From NCBI GenBank assembly GCA_022561055.1, contig JADFRY010000011.1:1-32866 (forward strand): a stretch of 32,866 nucleotides of DNA, written 5' to 3'. Numbering within the stretch: position 1 is the stretch's first letter; every line of letters starts with the position of its first letter. The stretch is from Nanobdellota archaeon (lineage in GTDB: Archaea > Nanobdellota > Nanobdellia > Pacearchaeales > GW2011-AR1). Under the pieces are notes generated by a model. That model was given only the letters and a program-made list of their open reading frames with translations. It was not told where the DNA came from and did no database searches. Of this stretch, positions 1 to 7,780 are shown piece after piece. Position numbers and translations under genes: made by a program.

Positions 1-49
1 CTAGAGCATGCCCACGAGCACCAGCATCAACAACCATTACTTTTGTCAT
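1..49 (-). CDS. purD: phosphoribosylamine-glycine ligase, N-terminal fragment (partial)
   Basis: Only the first 16 codons lie in the window; the gene runs off the left edge. The peptide begins MTKVMVVDAGARGHAL, which resembles the N-terminal ATP-grasp entry of PurD (usual pattern VxxxGGREHAL), the enzyme that joins glycine to phosphoribosylamine in purine synthesis. An in-frame ATG four codons upstream (position 61) is a possible alternative start. I prefer 49 because an archaeal TATA-like run lies near 75-84, about 30 bp away, which suits a leaderless message. The call rests on very few residues. Confidence 0.55.
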   Translation of the reverse strand, partial: MTKVMVVDAGARGHAL

Positions 50-109
50 TTGATAATCCATCTCTAGAATATCTCTATTTATAAGAATTTATGTTGTAAA
101 AAGAAGTCT

Positions 110-1390
110 TTACTTCTTCCCAATCACCCTCTTCCTATTCATATAAGGCACAAGCACGGCAGGAACTTTAACAGTACCATCTTTTTGCTGAAAGTTTTCA
201 AGGATTGCAACCATTGCCCTCGAAGTTGCAACCATTGTATTATTAAGAATATGAACATGCTTCCTTTCACCTTTATCCCAATATTTAACATTTAATGCAC
301 GAGCCTGAAAATCAGTGCAGTTTCCTGCCGAAGTAATTTCTGCATAAGCATTTTGACGAGGAAACCAAGCTTCAATATCATACTGCCTTGCAAACTTATC
401 TCCTAAATCTCCTGAACAAATTTCAATAACCCTATAAGGAATTTTTAAACTTTTAAAAAACTCTTCTGTAATTTTTTGCATCTCTTCCAACATTTTAAAA
501 GAATTCTCAGGAAGTGAAAAAACAACTTGCTCAACTTTATTAAATTGATGCATCCTAAAAAGTCCCTTGGTATCGACTCCATGGCTTCCTATTTCCTTTC
601 TAAAACAAGACGTTAAAGCGCAAACCTTGATTGGTAATTCATTCTTTTGCACTGTCTTTCCTTTAAGCAAAGCAGCCAGAGTATGCTCTGCAGTTCCAAT
701 TAAATATAAATCCTCATCTTCAATTTTATAAACAACATCTTGAACATCCTTGAGACCGCTAGCAGCTCCAAGAAAAGTCTGGAAGTTAAGTAACATTGGC
801 GGCACCACCAGCTTAAATCCTTTTTTTATCATAAAATCTACTCCATAACGTTGTAAAGCATGGTCTAACATTGCCATCTCACCTAAAAGATAATTAAATC
901 CTTGTCCAGAAGTTTTTCTTGCAACTTCAAAATCTCCAAAGCCAAATTTTTCTATTAACTCTACGTGGTTTCTTATCTTGAAGTTAGGTTTGATTGGCTT
1001 ACCCCATCTTCTGATTTCTTTATTTTTACTAGCATCTGCACCTATGGGGACAGATTTATGAATTATATTAGGAATTTCCAGCAAATCGGAATTAAGTTGT
1101 TTTCTTAATTTTGTTGCCTTATCTTCAAATTTTACAATCTTATCAGGAATTTCCTTAGCTTTCTTAATTAATTTCCTAACATCTTTCTTATCTTTTTTTG
1201 CCTGTGCTACTTCTTTAGAAATTTTATTCCTCTCTGCCCTTAAAGAATCAACTTGTGCTTTAATTTTCCTCCAATCTGTATCGTTTCTAGCTATTTTGTC
1301 CACTAAAGCTAACTTTTCTTTCTGGAATTTCTTCTTAATATTATCCTTAACAAGAGTTGAATCCACCCTAATAAGTTTTATGTCTATCAT
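110..1390 (-). CDS. serS: seryl-tRNA synthetase
   Basis: Charges tRNA-Ser with serine in the cytoplasm; two tRNA-Ser genes lie elsewhere in this window. The 426-residue length is normal for the family. Residues about 30-110 are a lysine/glutamate-rich coiled-coil arm, the tRNA-binding hairpin of SerRS. The catalytic core follows, with class II motif 2 around FRKEIGSHGVDTKGLFRMHQ and motif 3 near the C-terminus (NNTMVATSRAMVAILENFQ). The ATG at 1390 fits the family start MIDIKLIR. It lies 31 bp downstream of the next minus-strand gene (start 1964), so the two may be co-transcribed. Confidence 0.96.
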   Translation of the reverse strand: MIDIKLIRVDSTLVKDNIKKKFQKEKLALVDKIARNDTDWRKIKAQVDSLRAERNKISKEVAQAKKDKKDVRKLIKKAKEIPDKIVKFEDKATKLRKQLNSDLLEIPNIIHKSVPIGADASKNKEIRRWGKPIKPNFKIRNHVELIEKFGFGDFEVARKTSGQGFNYLLGEMAMLDHALQRYGVDFMIKKGFKLVVPPMLLNFQTFLGAASGLKDVQDVVYKIEDEDLYLIGTAEHTLAALLKGKTVQKNELPIKVCALTSCFRKEIGSHGVDTKGLFRMHQFNKVEQVVFSLPENSFKMLEEMQKITEEFFKSLKIPYRVIEICSGDLGDKFARQYDIEAWFPRQNAYAEITSAGNCTDFQARALNVKYWDKGERKHVHILNNTMVATSRAMVAILENFQQKDGTVKVPAVLVPYMNRKRVIGKK

Positions 1391-1421
1391 AATGAAAAAT
1401 GGAAAGAGGATTATTTAAAGT

Positions 1422-1964
1422 TTAACTTATTAATTTTTTCAGTTTGTCAAACAAAACTTCAACCACTTGCTCAGGAGAATCTGCCTCGAGAATAGGGTTT
1501 AAACCTCTTCTATCCAAAGATCTTCCAGCAACTTCTTCAGCAACTCCCCCGGAGGTTTTAATTGCAACGCAAGGTCTTTGAAGATAATACATAGACAAAA
1601 CTTCTTGATAGGTTCCTAAGCCTCCTTCTATGATTATAGCACCATCAACAGAATTCGTTAGCACTTGTCCTCTTGCTACAAAACCCAGTCCAGTGGGAAT
1701 TGTTATAGAACTATAATCGTCTGAGCCCCCTCTCTTTTCTCCTGGGCAGATACCAATCACAAGCCCTTCTTTTTCAATAGCTCCTTTTGATGCATATCTC
1801 ATAACTCCTCCGCTACCACCTGTAAAGAGAATTGCTCCTTTTTCTGCTAGAAGCTGACCTGTTTCATAGGCAAGTTCTTTTGCTCTCTCAGTACAATGTT
1901 CTCCATCTGAACCAAAAACTCCAATTTTAGGAGCTGCTCTTACAATTTCATGTAACTTCATCAA
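1422..1964 (-). CDS. TIGR00725-type LOG/SLOG Rossmann-fold protein
   Basis: A 180-residue Rossmann-like protein of the 'lysine decarboxylase-like'/LOG superfamily. Visible motifs are FTGGSGGVM followed by A.KGA and IGICPG, and later IIEGGLGTYQEV, which matches the nucleotide-binding GGxGT signature. Family members bind or hydrolyse nucleotide derivatives; the TIGR00725 branch has no well-established reaction, and some relatives are called molybdenum-cofactor carrier-like. No signal peptide, so cytoplasmic. It lies directly upstream of serS on the same strand. Family assignment is confident, function is not. Confidence 0.8.
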   Translation of the reverse strand: MMKLHEIVRAAPKIGVFGSDGEHCTERAKELAYETGQLLAEKGAILFTGGSGGVMRYASKGAIEKEGLVIGICPGEKRGGSDDYSSITIPTGLGFVARGQVLTNSVDGAIIIEGGLGTYQEVLSMYYLQRPCVAIKTSGGVAEEVAGRSLDRRGLNPILEADSPEQVVEVLFDKLKKLIS

Positions 1965-2134
1965 AAATCCAAAATTCTCTATTATTTAAATTTAATCCCA
2001 GTAAAACATCATCGCCAACTTTCTTTTTATATCTCTGCTTAAAAACTCCGACTCGCTCTATTTATGCAAACGTTTTTATCCAGTTCGACAAACGATACTC
2101 TATACAATTAAATTACAAACTTTAAAGTAGCAAC

Positions 2135-2153
2135 TTTATAAAGTTTTATAAAC
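2135..2153 (+). promoter_or_regulatory. TATA-box region for the 34-residue-repeat gene
   Basis: Two overlapping TTTATAAA-type boxes lie 21-38 bp before the ATG at 2174. No Shine-Dalgarno sequence precedes that ATG, which suggests leaderless transcription. The rest of 1965-2173 shows nothing else recognisable. Confidence 0.5.
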
Positions 2154-2173
2154 TAACCTTTATCCAAATTCAT

Positions 2174-3133
2174 ATGTCATTAGAAGCATTAATTGAAATA
2201 GGATATACTAAAAAGCAAGCCAAAACACTAGATGAAAATCCAAATTTTCATCATAAAAGAAAAACAGCAATAGAATTAGAAAACTTAATAGATAGAATTG
2301 CAGAAACATATTCGTCAAATAGACAAAAAATAATGGAAATTATACTTGGTTTTGCTCCGTTTGCAGGGTATAATCATAAAAGAGTCGTTGAAGAAGCTAT
2401 AGAAGTTTACGGAAAAGATAATGAAGAGAGAGTTAAGAAAGCTATACTTGGTTTTGCTCAGTTTGTAGGGTATAATCATAAAAGAGTCGTTGAAAAAGCT
2501 ATAGAAGTTTATGGAAAAGATAATGAAGAGAGAGTTAAGAAAGCTATACTTGGTTTTGCTCAGTTTGCAGGTTTAAACCATGAGAGAGTTATTGAAAAAG
2601 CTATAGAAGTTTATGGAAAAGATAATGAAGAGAGAATTAAGAAAGCTATACTTGGTTTTGCTCCGTTTGCAGGGTATAATCATAAAAGAGTCGTTGAAGA
2701 AGCTATAGAAGTTTACGGGGAAAATAATAAAAAAAGAGTTAAGAAAGCTATACTTGGTTTTGCTCCGTTTGCAGGGTATAATCATAAAAGAGTTAAAAGA
2801 CAAAAAACAAGATTAGGAAGAATAGTAGGACTCTCTAAAAATGAAGTTATAGATTATATTCTTTCAAATCCTATCTTATCTAGCTACTCTGCAAAAAGAT
2901 ATCTCGCCGCAATGGATGTTGCTCGTACTCTTGAGCAAGAAGGATTCTCTCAAAATGAAACAATGCTAAATACTTTTTTTAATTACCCATCTAAAAGCCC
3001 TTATGTCCCTAAAACCAATAGAAAAAGAATCTCCCAAGTCCGAGACGGAAACGAACCTCCTTTACTGAAAGCTATGAGAAACTCTCTTCGAAAATCCCAA
3101 AGCCCTTTAGAATATAGAGGCGTTAGAATTTGA
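2174..3133 (+). CDS. protein with 34-residue tandem helical repeats (mTERF-like or TALE-like solenoid candidate)
   Basis: 319 residues with no signal peptide or membrane segment. From residue 57 there are four full repeats of exactly 34 residues plus a truncated fifth (57-90, 91-124, 125-158, 159-192, 193-about 206). Each has an ILGFAxFxGxNHKRV half and an EAIEVYGKDNEERVKKA half, predicted as two helices. Substitutions between copies cluster at P/Q, A/V and Y/L in the first half. Degenerate repeats seem to flank the array: an N-terminal DENPNFHH segment and a C-terminal ILSNPILSSYSAKRY ... FFNYPSKS segment. The tail is basic. Hydrophobic spacing and xxP/F spots recall mTERF-type repeats; the 34-residue period also equals TALE-like repeats. 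Nucleic-acid binding is inference. I do not recognise a named family. Confidence 0.6.
   Translation: MSLEALIEIGYTKKQAKTLDENPNFHHKRKTAIELENLIDRIAETYSSNRQKIMEIILGFAPFAGYNHKRVVEEAIEVYGKDNEERVKKAILGFAQFVGYNHKRVVEKAIEVYGKDNEERVKKAILGFAQFAGLNHERVIEKAIEVYGKDNEERIKKAILGFAPFAGYNHKRVVEEAIEVYGENNKKRVKKAILGFAPFAGYNHKRVKRQKTRLGRIVGLSKNEVIDYILSNPILSSYSAKRYLAAMDVARTLEQEGFSQNETMLNTFFNYPSKSPYVPKTNRKRISQVRDGNEPPLLKAMRNSLRKSQSPLEYRGVRI
2342..2794 (+). repeat. 102-bp tandem DNA repeats inside the repeat protein gene
   Basis: Units start at 2342, 2444, 2546, 2648 and 2750 (period exactly 102 bp); the last is cut after about 45 bp. Copies are nearly identical at the DNA level, including synonymous sites, so the array expanded or was homogenised recently. 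Copy number could vary between strains, and the array is a likely short-read assembly hazard. Confidence 0.95.
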
Positions 3134-3262
3134 TTAAATAAATTATAAAACATCAACTCTGTTGAAAATATCATTTTATTTGAAAGTAAAGAAACAAAAA
3201 ACAATTTTCCTACATGCTTTAAGCTTACAAAGAAATTAAACCCACTTTAACTTAACTCAATA

Positions 3263-3305
3263 TTTATAAATCATACAATCCTAATATACAAAACAAAAAG
3301 AGGTG
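3263..3305 (+). promoter_or_regulatory. TATA box and Shine-Dalgarno for the gene at 3311
   Basis: A TTTATAAA box (3263-3270) is followed by an AGAGGTG ribosome-binding site (3299-3305) 5 nt before the ATG. This gene therefore has a leader, unlike most starts in the window. Confidence 0.5.
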
Positions 3306-3310
3306 TAAAC

Positions 3311-3976
3311 ATGGGTCTATTAACCGAATTCAAAGACGGTCTTATCACAGGATACAAAGACATCACTCAAACTGTGCCGACTGAATACTCATCTCTCATT
3401 AACTTGTTCATTTTCGCGATACTTATTGCGCTGTATGCAATTTTTACTTGGAAATTCTATCGCTATCTTTCCAAAAAAGATTTAATAGAACTAAACCTTC
3501 AGCAATATAACAGAACAACACATCCTTTCCTAAATAAATTATTCGCAATGTTTCTTTATTTAATTGAATACATAATAATCCTGCCATTCTTAATTTTCTT
3601 TTGGTTCGCTGTTCTTGCCTTATTGATATTAGTCCTTTCAGAAGAATTAGTAATAAATCAAGTCATCATAGTCTCAGCAGCAATCGTAGCCGCAATAAGA
3701 ATGCTCGCATATTACGAAGAAGATTTATCTAAAGACCTCGCAAAAATATTTCCGTTCACGGTCTTAGTAATATTCATACTGAGTCCTGGCTTCTTTTCTT
3801 TAGAAAGAATCATATCGAATCTTTCTCAAATCCCAACCCTTTTAACAAGTATTCTTTACTTCCTCATATTCATAATTGTACTAGAATTAATATTAAGGAC
3901 TGCAGATACTTTAATAAATTTAGCCAGAAGTGATAGGGGTGAGATAGTAACAGAAGTAATTGAAGAGGGGAAATAG
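3311..3976 (+). CDS. conserved-looking multi-pass membrane protein, function unknown
   Basis: 221 residues. A short amphipathic N-terminus (GLLTEFKDGLITGYKD) precedes about five hydrophobic segments near residues 28-47, 75-107, 113-131, 148-166 and 176-196. Charged loops separate them, and the C-terminal tail is acidic (EIVTEVIEEGK). There is no catalytic motif I can point to, and I do not recognise the family. The start is fixed by the Shine-Dalgarno sequence just upstream. It stands alone on the plus strand between the repeat protein and minus-strand genes. A transporter or scaffold role would be a guess. Confidence 0.75.
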   Translation: MGLLTEFKDGLITGYKDITQTVPTEYSSLINLFIFAILIALYAIFTWKFYRYLSKKDLIELNLQQYNRTTHPFLNKLFAMFLYLIEYIIILPFLIFFWFAVLALLILVLSEELVINQVIIVSAAIVAAIRMLAYYEEDLSKDLAKIFPFTVLVIFILSPGFFSLERIISNLSQIPTLLTSILYFLIFIIVLELILRTADTLINLARSDRGEIVTEVIEEGK

Positions 3977-3981
3977 TTTCC

Positions 3982-4131
3982 CTATTCTGAGGCAAGCTTA
4001 GCTTTCAGGTCTTCAGTCCGTCTTCTCATCTCAACCCTTCTTTCAACAGCATCAACAAGATAGGGTTTTTTTAACTTCTCAAGAAGAGCGTCCATACCAT
4101 TAACCTCATACTTTAAAAGAAGCCAACTCAT
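3982..4131 (-). CDS. small charged ORF, possible 3' half of a frameshifted gene
   Basis: 49 codons starting MSWLLLKYEV and ending KAKLASE. It is rich in Lys/Arg/Glu and looks coding rather than random (DALLEKLKKPYLVDAVERR reads as an amphipathic helix). It overlaps the end of the small ORF 4106-4228 by 26 nt in a different frame. Together they could be one roughly 80-residue helical protein broken by a frameshift, or two overlapping small genes. No family recognised. Confidence 0.35.
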   Translation of the reverse strand: MSWLLLKYEVNGMDALLEKLKKPYLVDAVERRVEMRRRTEDLKAKLASE

Positions 4132-4228
4132 ATGAGTGAGGATTATATCTCTTCATCTTGTTAAGGACATCTTCCGCTCCAATACGCCTAAATCCTTCAT
4201 AAAACCTTTTAGCTATTCGTCTAAACAT
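4106..4228 (-). CDS. small basic ORF, possible 5' half of a frameshifted gene
   Basis: 40 codons starting MFRRIAKRFYEGFRRIGAED. The strongly basic amphipathic helix looks like real coding sequence. It stops at 4106 inside the small ORF at 3982-4131, which continues in another frame. See that entry for the joint interpretation. It lies downstream of the antiporter gene on the same strand. Confidence 0.35.
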   Translation of the reverse strand: MFRRIAKRFYEGFRRIGAEDVLNKMKRYNPHSYELASFKV

Positions 4229-4290
4229 AAAAAACTTACAACTAAACATTATTTAAAAGTATAGTTCTATAGATTAAAAACATCGAAACA

Positions 4291-5997
4291 TTACTTCCCG
4301 TGAAAATCTTTCTTTGGATGATCATGCCCTTCAAATAATCTTTCATCTAACTCTTTCAACTGTTTCTTTCCTTCTTTCTCGAGTGACTTCTTACTAAACT
4401 TATCCCTCAATAACATGTGCGCCATAAAATGTGCACCGAGGAAATGTGGCATAATAACATAATCTGCACCCTCCTCATAAAGTCTCTTAGTATCTGCTAT
4501 ATGATGAGAAGTCGGAATAAAAATAATCTTCTTATCACTTATATTACGCAAAATAGTGAGATTAATATCTAACTCAGGTATGGTAGATATAACTACTTTG
4601 GCTCTTCCCAACCTCAACCCTCGCAAGAAATCAGAATCATTAGCATCTCCATAAACACAATTAACACCCTTCTTTGACAAATCAATAATAGTCTTCGGGT
4701 TATAGTCTACAATTAGATATTTCTTTTTTGCTTTAATGAAAGCCTTTAACAAATTAAAACCGACCCGGTTATAACCAAACAAAACAATATTATATTTTCC
4801 ACTCTTTTTAATAATACCCAGCTCTGGTTTTTTACCATCGAAAATTCCTAACACAGGAGAGAGCCACTTAAAAATGGGCTGAGAATAATAAATACCATAA
4901 CTACTCAATGCAATAGTTATCAAAGCAATTAAAATAGCTAAAGATAAAAGTTCCTGCGACACAAATCCTAAGGTAAATCCTAACAATATTAATATCAAAG
5001 AAAACTCACTAATCTGAGCAAGACTCAAACCAGTAAGGAAATTAGTTCTTTTCTTGTAACCAAACATCCTCATGAAAACCATTACAATAAGCGGATTTCC
5101 GATTAACACGAAACCGGAAAACACAAGTGCTTGCACTATCATTTCCGATGAAATTGGACCAATAAGCAGTGAACCAAAAAATACAAAGAATAAAACAACA
5201 AAGAAATCTCTGATACCTTTTACCTTGCTACTAATTTCTAAACTATATCTAGATGAAGCCAAAGCCATTCCTGCAAAGAGCGCTCCTATTTCCAAAGAAA
5301 AAGACAAATAATCAAACAGCGCAGCAACCAGCAAAGCCCAACCAATGCTAAATAAGAAAAGAACCTCCTGATTTCTAGCTGCTATTGATAAAACTCCTGG
5401 AAGGACAATATAAGCAAAAACAAAAACTCCTGAAATTAGCAAAGCAGCCTTACCTAACTGCCAGAATATGATTGAAAAATCTCCTGCACCCAAAACAGGA
5501 ATCAAAACCAAAAGAAAAGCTGCAATAAAATCCTGCACAATCAAAATACCTACGGCAATCTTGCCATGCAAAGTTTCCAGTTCTTTCTTATCAGACAAAA
5601 GTTTGACGGCGACAACTGTTGAGGAGAATGCAAGCGCTACTGCAATGTAGATCGCAGGCACGTAAGAGAATCCAAGACCTATCGCAATCCAGAAACCGAT
5701 TAATGCAGTAATTACTACCTGTCCAATCCCAACCACCAATGAGACGCCTCCCACTTCCTTCAAAACTCTAAAATCCAAACTAAGACCTACGATAAATAAC
5801 AAAAGTGCCACACCTATGTGTGCAAATACCTGTATGAGCTCAGTTGACTGTAATAAATTAAAAACCAAGGGTCCTACAAGAATTCCTGTAATCAAATAAG
5901 CAATTATCGGTGGCTGCTTTATAAGTTTACCAATAAGTGCAAGCACTGCCGCAATGCCTATAATAAGACTAAGCTCTAAAATAATACTAACCATCAA
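4291..5997 (-). CDS. Kef-type (CPA2) cation:proton antiporter with C-terminal RCK/TrkA-N domain
   Basis: 568 residues. The first about 385 form 12-13 hydrophobic segments of the Na+/H+ exchanger fold, with conserved stretches typical of KefB/KefC relatives (LITGILVGP early, LALAFSSTVVAVKLL in the core). A cytoplasmic Rossmann TrkA-N domain starts near residue 402 (NIVLFGYNRVGFNLL, with a Y-N-R variant of the GxGxxG loop), followed by DYNPKTI and GDANDSDFLRGL. Such proteins exchange K+ or Na+ for protons and are gated by nucleotide or ligand binding to the RCK domain. The gene stands alone, with 260 bp upstream before the NUDIX gene. Substrate ion is not decidable from sequence. Confidence 0.92.
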   Translation of the reverse strand: MMVSIILELSLIIGIAAVLALIGKLIKQPPIIAYLITGILVGPLVFNLLQSTELIQVFAHIGVALLLFIVGLSLDFRVLKEVGGVSLVVGIGQVVITALIGFWIAIGLGFSYVPAIYIAVALAFSSTVVAVKLLSDKKELETLHGKIAVGILIVQDFIAAFLLVLIPVLGAGDFSIIFWQLGKAALLISGVFVFAYIVLPGVLSIAARNQEVLFLFSIGWALLVAALFDYLSFSLEIGALFAGMALASSRYSLEISSKVKGIRDFFVVLFFVFFGSLLIGPISSEMIVQALVFSGFVLIGNPLIVMVFMRMFGYKKRTNFLTGLSLAQISEFSLILILLGFTLGFVSQELLSLAILIALITIALSSYGIYYSQPIFKWLSPVLGIFDGKKPELGIIKKSGKYNIVLFGYNRVGFNLLKAFIKAKKKYLIVDYNPKTIIDLSKKGVNCVYGDANDSDFLRGLRLGRAKVVISTIPELDINLTILRNISDKKIIFIPTSHHIADTKRLYEEGADYVIMPHFLGAHFMAHMLLRDKFSKKSLEKEGKKQLKELDERLFEGHDHPKKDFHGK

Positions 5998-6132
5998 ACA
6001 CCTCTTAAACGCCTCTCCTAAAAATTAGAAAAACAATTTTAAATATCTTGCTATGTTCTAACTCAAGTAAAAAAGCAGGAAAACTTCAATAATAAACCTT
6101 ATAAAACAAAGAAATAATTTATTCCTATAATG

Positions 6133-6188
6133 TTCATCTCGCAATGGCTGAGATGAAAGAGCCCTGCGTCATGCGGCATGCAGGGCTC
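6133..6188. ncRNA. paired hairpins in the 5998-6261 intergenic region (candidate small RNA or 3' end)
   Basis: Two adjacent stems: TTCATCTC (6133-6140) with GAGATGAA (6150-6157), and GAGCCCTGC (6159-6167) with GCAGGGCTC (6180-6188). The second is unusually GC-rich for its surroundings. A TATA-like CTTATAAAAC near 6098-6107 sits about 25-30 bp before the first stem on the plus strand. The element could equally be the folded 3' end of the NUDIX transcript on the minus strand. No known RNA family recognised; the rest of 5998-6261 shows nothing else. Confidence 0.4.
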
Positions 6189-6261
6189 GCTAACTTCAGC
6201 AATTTAAACACAATTATCTTTTTATAATACCCATCAAACATATTTTAAAAACAAAATAAAA

Positions 6262-6735
6262 TTAATCGACAAGTGTCGGCTTGATAATTTGATCAACAGG
6301 CCAAACCCTCCCAGCACAATATTCTTCCAAGAATCTCAGACTTGCCGAGCCCCTAAGCTTCCCTTTCTTATGTAAATCCCTTACTTCTCTTAAAGAAAAT
6401 ATATCGATCTTTGATATGCTCTCTTTCGAATCTACTTTAGGAATGCCTTCAATAACTTCCCCAGAATAAACAATGTTAATTATTGAATTTCCTTTAGGAC
6501 TTGTGAAAGGCCAAATACCAACCAACTGCTTGACTACAACTGTAAATCCTATCTCCTCTAGAACTTCTCTAACAGCCCCATCCGAAGGATGCTCAAAAGG
6601 ATTAATCTTTCCAGTTGGTAAGCTCCACTTTTCGTCTATTTTATTTAAAACAAAGAAAAATTTATTTTTATCCAAGGGGGGAGAAACAATAATTGTACCA
6701 GTGAAACGCATTAAACCATAATTTTCATTATTCAT
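6262..6735 (-). CDS. NUDIX hydrolase
   Basis: 157 residues with a complete Nudix box GKINPFEHPSDGAVREVLEE followed by IGF, matching GX5EX7REUXEEXGU. It should hydrolyse a nucleoside diphosphate linked to another group using Mg2+; the substrate cannot be read from sequence. The N-terminus (GTIIVSPP, FFFVLNKIDEKWSLPTGK) is the usual first strand-loop before the box. The gene is preceded, 20 nt upstream of the ATG, by a 58-bp sequence also found 20 nt upstream of the unrelated gene at 6900-7352. Confidence 0.88.
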   Translation of the reverse strand: MNNENYGLMRFTGTIIVSPPLDKNKFFFVLNKIDEKWSLPTGKINPFEHPSDGAVREVLEEIGFTVVVKQLVGIWPFTSPKGNSIINIVYSGEVIEGIPKVDSKESISKIDIFSLREVRDLHKKGKLRGSASLRFLEEYCAGRVWPVDQIIKPTLVD

Positions 6736-6755
6736 AAAACAACCTGATGCTCTAA

Positions 6756-6813
6756 GTTTTTAATAATTATTACAATAAGATATAACCTTTAGAGAAAATA
6801 ACTCCCCCACAAT
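6756..6813 (-). repeat. 58-bp direct repeat, copy 1 (shared upstream region)
   Basis: Identical, except for one base, to 7373-7430. Read on the minus strand it contains TATA-like runs (TTATATCTTA, ATTATTAAAAAC) and ends 20 nt before the ATG at 6735. It is likely a duplicated promoter region. Confidence 0.93.
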
Positions 6814-6899
6814 ACTACTCTTATTAATAACTCTTAAATATGTTCTTTTAAATATGTTTTTATTGCTAGCAAAAACAAAAAGATTCCTCTTTCTTTAAT

Positions 6900-7352
6900 T
6901 CATCTACGGCGATTTAAAATTGTCTCTACAGCTCTCGAACTTAATTCATAGCCAAAGAAAAACCTCGCTTCCCTATAATTAAAACTTACACCCGCGAAAG
7001 GCTGGTCTTCCTTTAAAGGAGGCATTCTCGCAGGTTCTATTATTATATAACTAGCCCCATCTGGAATCCTTAATAAAGGGGCATCACCTTGATCCGTAGG
7101 ATCTCCAAAAAGATGTTCATTAACAATGACTAAGGAAATGGATCTATCTCCCATTATGGGCTCTTTTTTTGCATAGATTCCTATCTGTCCTACTAGATGC
7201 TCCCCATGTATTGGGATCCCTCTTACAAATCTTTCTAAGAAAGATATGTTAAAAGTATTCTCAGGAAGCAGTCTCAGACTCTCCCTAACCATTTCCTCAT
7301 CTCCCTCTCTTATAGGAACTATATCCAATGGGTGTGTTACATGGGGCGCCAT
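6900..7352 (-). CDS. hypothetical protein (150 aa), unrecognised
   Basis: Soluble 150-residue protein without membrane segments. Its composition looks like real coding sequence: alternating hydrophobic strands (SYIIIEPARMPP, SISLVIVNEHLF) and a C-terminal basic helix (SRAVETILNRRR). It does not resemble the NUDIX neighbour despite sharing its upstream repeat. It is divergent from the uS10 gene, with copy 2 of the 58-bp repeat between them. No family or active-site motif recognised. Confidence 0.65.
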   Translation of the reverse strand: MAPHVTHPLDIVPIREGDEEMVRESLRLLPENTFNISFLERFVRGIPIHGEHLVGQIGIYAKKEPIMGDRSISLVIVNEHLFGDPTDQGDAPLLRIPDGASYIIIEPARMPPLKEDQPFAGVSFNYREARFFFGYELSSRAVETILNRRR

Positions 7353-7372
7353 TAAATATGACTAATCCAAGA

Positions 7373-7430
7373 GTTTTTAATAATTATTACAATAAGATAT
7401 AACCTTTAGAGAAAATAACCCCCCCACAAT
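7373..7430 (-). repeat. 58-bp direct repeat, copy 2 (shared upstream region)
   Basis: Partner of 6756-6813, with one base difference in the C-rich end. It lies 20 nt upstream of the ATG at 7352, the same spacing as copy 1, in the divergent space before the uS10 gene at 7461. Confidence 0.93.
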
Positions 7431-7460
7431 CTTTAAAAACCAATTTTCTCTAAAGCATTC

Positions 7461-7769
7461 ATGGGAAAAGTAAGAATAAAATTAAGCAGTATTGACATAA
7501 ATGATTTGAATTCAATAATAGAAATGATAAAAGAAATAGCTGATAGAGCAGGGATTATAATGCGTGGCCCAATTCCTTTACCAACACGAAGAATGAAAAT
7601 AACAACTCGCAAGTCTCCATGTGGAGATGGCACAGCAACTTTTGATAGATTTGAGATGCGCGTTCACAAACGTATTATTGATTTGCCAGCAGAAGATAGA
7701 GTCCTGCACCCAATAATGATGCTAAAAATCCCGAGATCTGTGCAAATTAAAATTGAGATGAAAGACTAA
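7461..7769 (+). CDS. rpsJ: 30S ribosomal protein uS10
   Basis: 102 residues, the normal archaeal uS10 length. The pattern KVRIKLSSIDINDLNSI at the start, then GPIPLPTRR, RFEMRVHKRIIDL and a C-terminal VQIKIEMKD, is diagnostic of the archaeal/eukaryotic S20e branch. It is part of the small-subunit head. A TTTAAAA box at 7432-7438 sits about 25 bp before the ATG. A structured repeat begins 11 nt after its stop codon. Confidence 0.96.
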   Translation: MGKVRIKLSSIDINDLNSIIEMIKEIADRAGIIMRGPIPLPTRRMKITTRKSPCGDGTATFDRFEMRVHKRIIDLPAEDRVLHPIMMLKIPRSVQIKIEMKD

Positions 7770-7780
7770 GTTTCTTATGA

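Noticed and set aside
2342-2794. CRISPR array
   Set aside because: The 102-bp units are contiguous, in frame and without unique spacers; this is a protein repeat. No cas genes were seen.
2573-2803. Minus-strand ORF with internal repeats opposite the 34-residue-repeat gene
   Set aside because: It is an antisense shadow of the 102-bp repeats with low-complexity Ser/Phe/Ile composition.
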